DNA of 7,244 nucleotides from Candidatus Omnitrophota bacterium (GTDB taxonomy: Bacteria; Ratteibacteria; UBA8468; MWAK01), in NCBI GenBank assembly GCA_018829455.1, contig JAHJUB010000245.1:1-7244 (forward strand), given 5' to 3'. A model generated the notes under the pieces. That model made no database searches and was not told where the DNA came from. It saw nothing but the letters and a program-made list of their open reading frames with translations. This document shows positions 6,330-7,244 of the stretch, piece after piece. How positions within the stretch are numbered: the stretch's first letter is position 1; the number at the start of each line of letters is the position of its first letter. The position numbers and the translations under genes were made by a program.

Positions 6330-7244
6330 GTGGCATTGACAATTGGAAAGACCGTCGAACAATTGCATGGCGCACTTAGTGCATACATTGACGCCACTTA
6401 CCATATAAGCCATCCTAACCTTGTTACCCAGCGGCGAGAACTACTTCAGCAACCCGGTGTCATCTACCAGCGACCTTACCTGGAAAGCACGCCGCGATAT
6501 CGAGTTGGAGAATCATTTGAAAAGATAGGTCTTCCCCAGGCCGCTCTTGAGGTCTTTTCGGCTGTATCCTCGCCTACACACGATAAGCCCTTGCTCATCC
6601 ACGATCCCCCATATCACCATCAGGCGATGGCAATTAGAAAGGCCCTTGTCGAGGAACGCAGTTTTGTGGTGATGACTGGTACTGGATCTGGCAAAACCGA
6701 GTGTTTCCTCCTCCCCATCCTTGGAAAACTCGCAATTGAGGCCCAGAAGAACGGCGACGGCTTTGGCACTAAGCCCGCAATTCGTGCGCTGGTGTTGTAC
6801 CCGATGAACGCGCTCGTCAACGATCAACTCGGACGACTCCGACTTCTTTTTGGTGACCAGAGGATCATCGACAAATTCAAAACCTGGGCGGGCCGTCCAG
6901 CTAGGTTCGCCCGGTATACGAGTCGAACACTTTACCCAGGTGTGCGGAACGAAAAAAAGGACCAGACTCGGCTCAAAGCCATCGGTGATTACTATGTACG
7001 ATACCTGGTGCAATCAAGCGGCCCTCGGTCCGAGGAGCAAAAGGCTGCAGAAAAATTGGTTCAGGAATTCAAGAGTCGTGGGAAGTGGCCCGCAAAGCCA
7101 GACCTTCTTGCTTGGTACGGAAAAAAGAACTCTCGGTGGAGAGATTCAAAAACAGGCGAATTCAAACGGTGTGTGACTCTTCCGGACGATCCTGAATTGC
7201 TCACAAGGCATGAAGTCCACGAGGCACCACCAGACATTTTGATC
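6330..7244 (+). CDS. druE: Druantia helicase DruE, N-terminal part (truncated by window end)
   Basis: The frame from GTG 6330 is open to the last base and gives the first 305 residues of a superfamily 2 helicase. Residues 1-90 have no named domain. A Q-motif-like segment HDPPYHHQAMAI (91-102) precedes Walker A, G-T-G-S-G-K-T-E (117-124), with the expected K122 and T123. Motif Ia follows as L-Y-P-M-N-A-L-V-N-D-Q (156-166). Residues 175-295 form the insertion typical of these large helicases, with R-Y-T-S-R-T (195-200), a Trp/Lys-rich segment around 250-272 and then P-P-D-I-L-I (300-305) at the very end, normally continued by T-N. The DExH box, the second RecA lobe and the DUF1998 domain expected of DruE lie beyond the window. 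Druantia DruE is normally very long, well over 1000 residues, so about two-thirds or more is missing. It is presumed to use ATP to move on or unwind nucleic acid. A 35-nt gap separates it from the previous gene. DrmA-like or other DUF1998 helicases are alternatives, but the druA neighbour favours DruE. Confidence 0.9.
   Translation, partial: MALTIGKTVEQLHGALSAYIDATYHISHPNLVTQRRELLQQPGVIYQRPYLESTPRYRVGESFEKIGLPQAALEVFSAVSSPTHDKPLLIHDPPYHHQAMAIRKALVEERSFVVMTGTGSGKTECFLLPILGKLAIEAQKNGDGFGTKPAIRALVLYPMNALVNDQLGRLRLLFGDQRIIDKFKTWAGRPARFARYTSRTLYPGVRNEKKDQTRLKAIGDYYVRYLVQSSGPRSEEQKAAEKLVQEFKSRGKWPAKPDLLAWYGKKNSRWRDSKTGEFKRCVTLPDDPELLTRHEVHEAPPDILI

Noticed and set aside
6513..7013. 166-codon open frame on the reverse strand
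   Set aside because: It lies wholly inside druE, whose + frame carries Walker A and motif Ia in correct order; the reverse product has no recognisable features.
6850..7176. 108-codon + strand frame
   Set aside because: It is an out-of-frame reading of druE with low-complexity Ser/Arg/Gly content and no ribosome binding site.
1..7244. CRISPR array, tRNA or rRNA gene
   Set aside because: No regularly spaced repeats, cloverleaf pattern or rRNA-like sequence could be seen by eye.

Overview
This window reads as a bacterial chromosomal segment carrying most of a Druantia-type anti-phage operon, cut off inside its helicase gene. All convincing genes lie on the + strand. No rRNA, tRNA, CRISPR array or transposase gene is visible. 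Two intergenic GGGGTCA-type motifs, together with the mixed AT/GC composition, would fit a Desulfobacterota-like or related environmental bacterium. That placement is only an impression from motif style and is weak.

Layout. Bases 1-261 are intergenic, with an imperfect hairpin (2-32), an A/T-rich hairpin (64-97), a REP-like motif (133-149) and a short open stretch (128-250) that may be a decayed coding end. A four-helix membrane protein of unknown function follows at 262-711 with a strong ribosome binding site. Bases 712-848 again hold a REP-like motif, and they repeat elements of the segment upstream of the membrane gene in the same order. One or two tiny ORFs (833-916 and 849-974) lead into the defence operon. 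The second overlaps the next start by ATGA.

The operon runs druA (971-2242, DUF4338), then a large unclassified protein of about 985 aa (2267-5224), then a protein of about 357 aa (start TTG 5221, 4-nt overlap, end 6294), then druE (6330 onward), a superfamily 2 helicase with a perfect Walker A motif. The druE reading frame stays open to the last base and ends just before its DExH box.

How the genes may work together. DruA plus a DUF1998-type DruE helicase is the signature of type I Druantia, whose described form is druA-B-C-D-E. Here the layout is compressed: one large gene sits where druB and druC would be, and the next gene sits at the druD position. The tight spacing, the overlap and strong Shine-Dalgarno matches at most starts support one co-transcribed unit. 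The mechanism of DruA and of the middle proteins is not evident from the sequence. The membrane gene upstream is separated from the operon by repeat-containing DNA and is probably not part of it.
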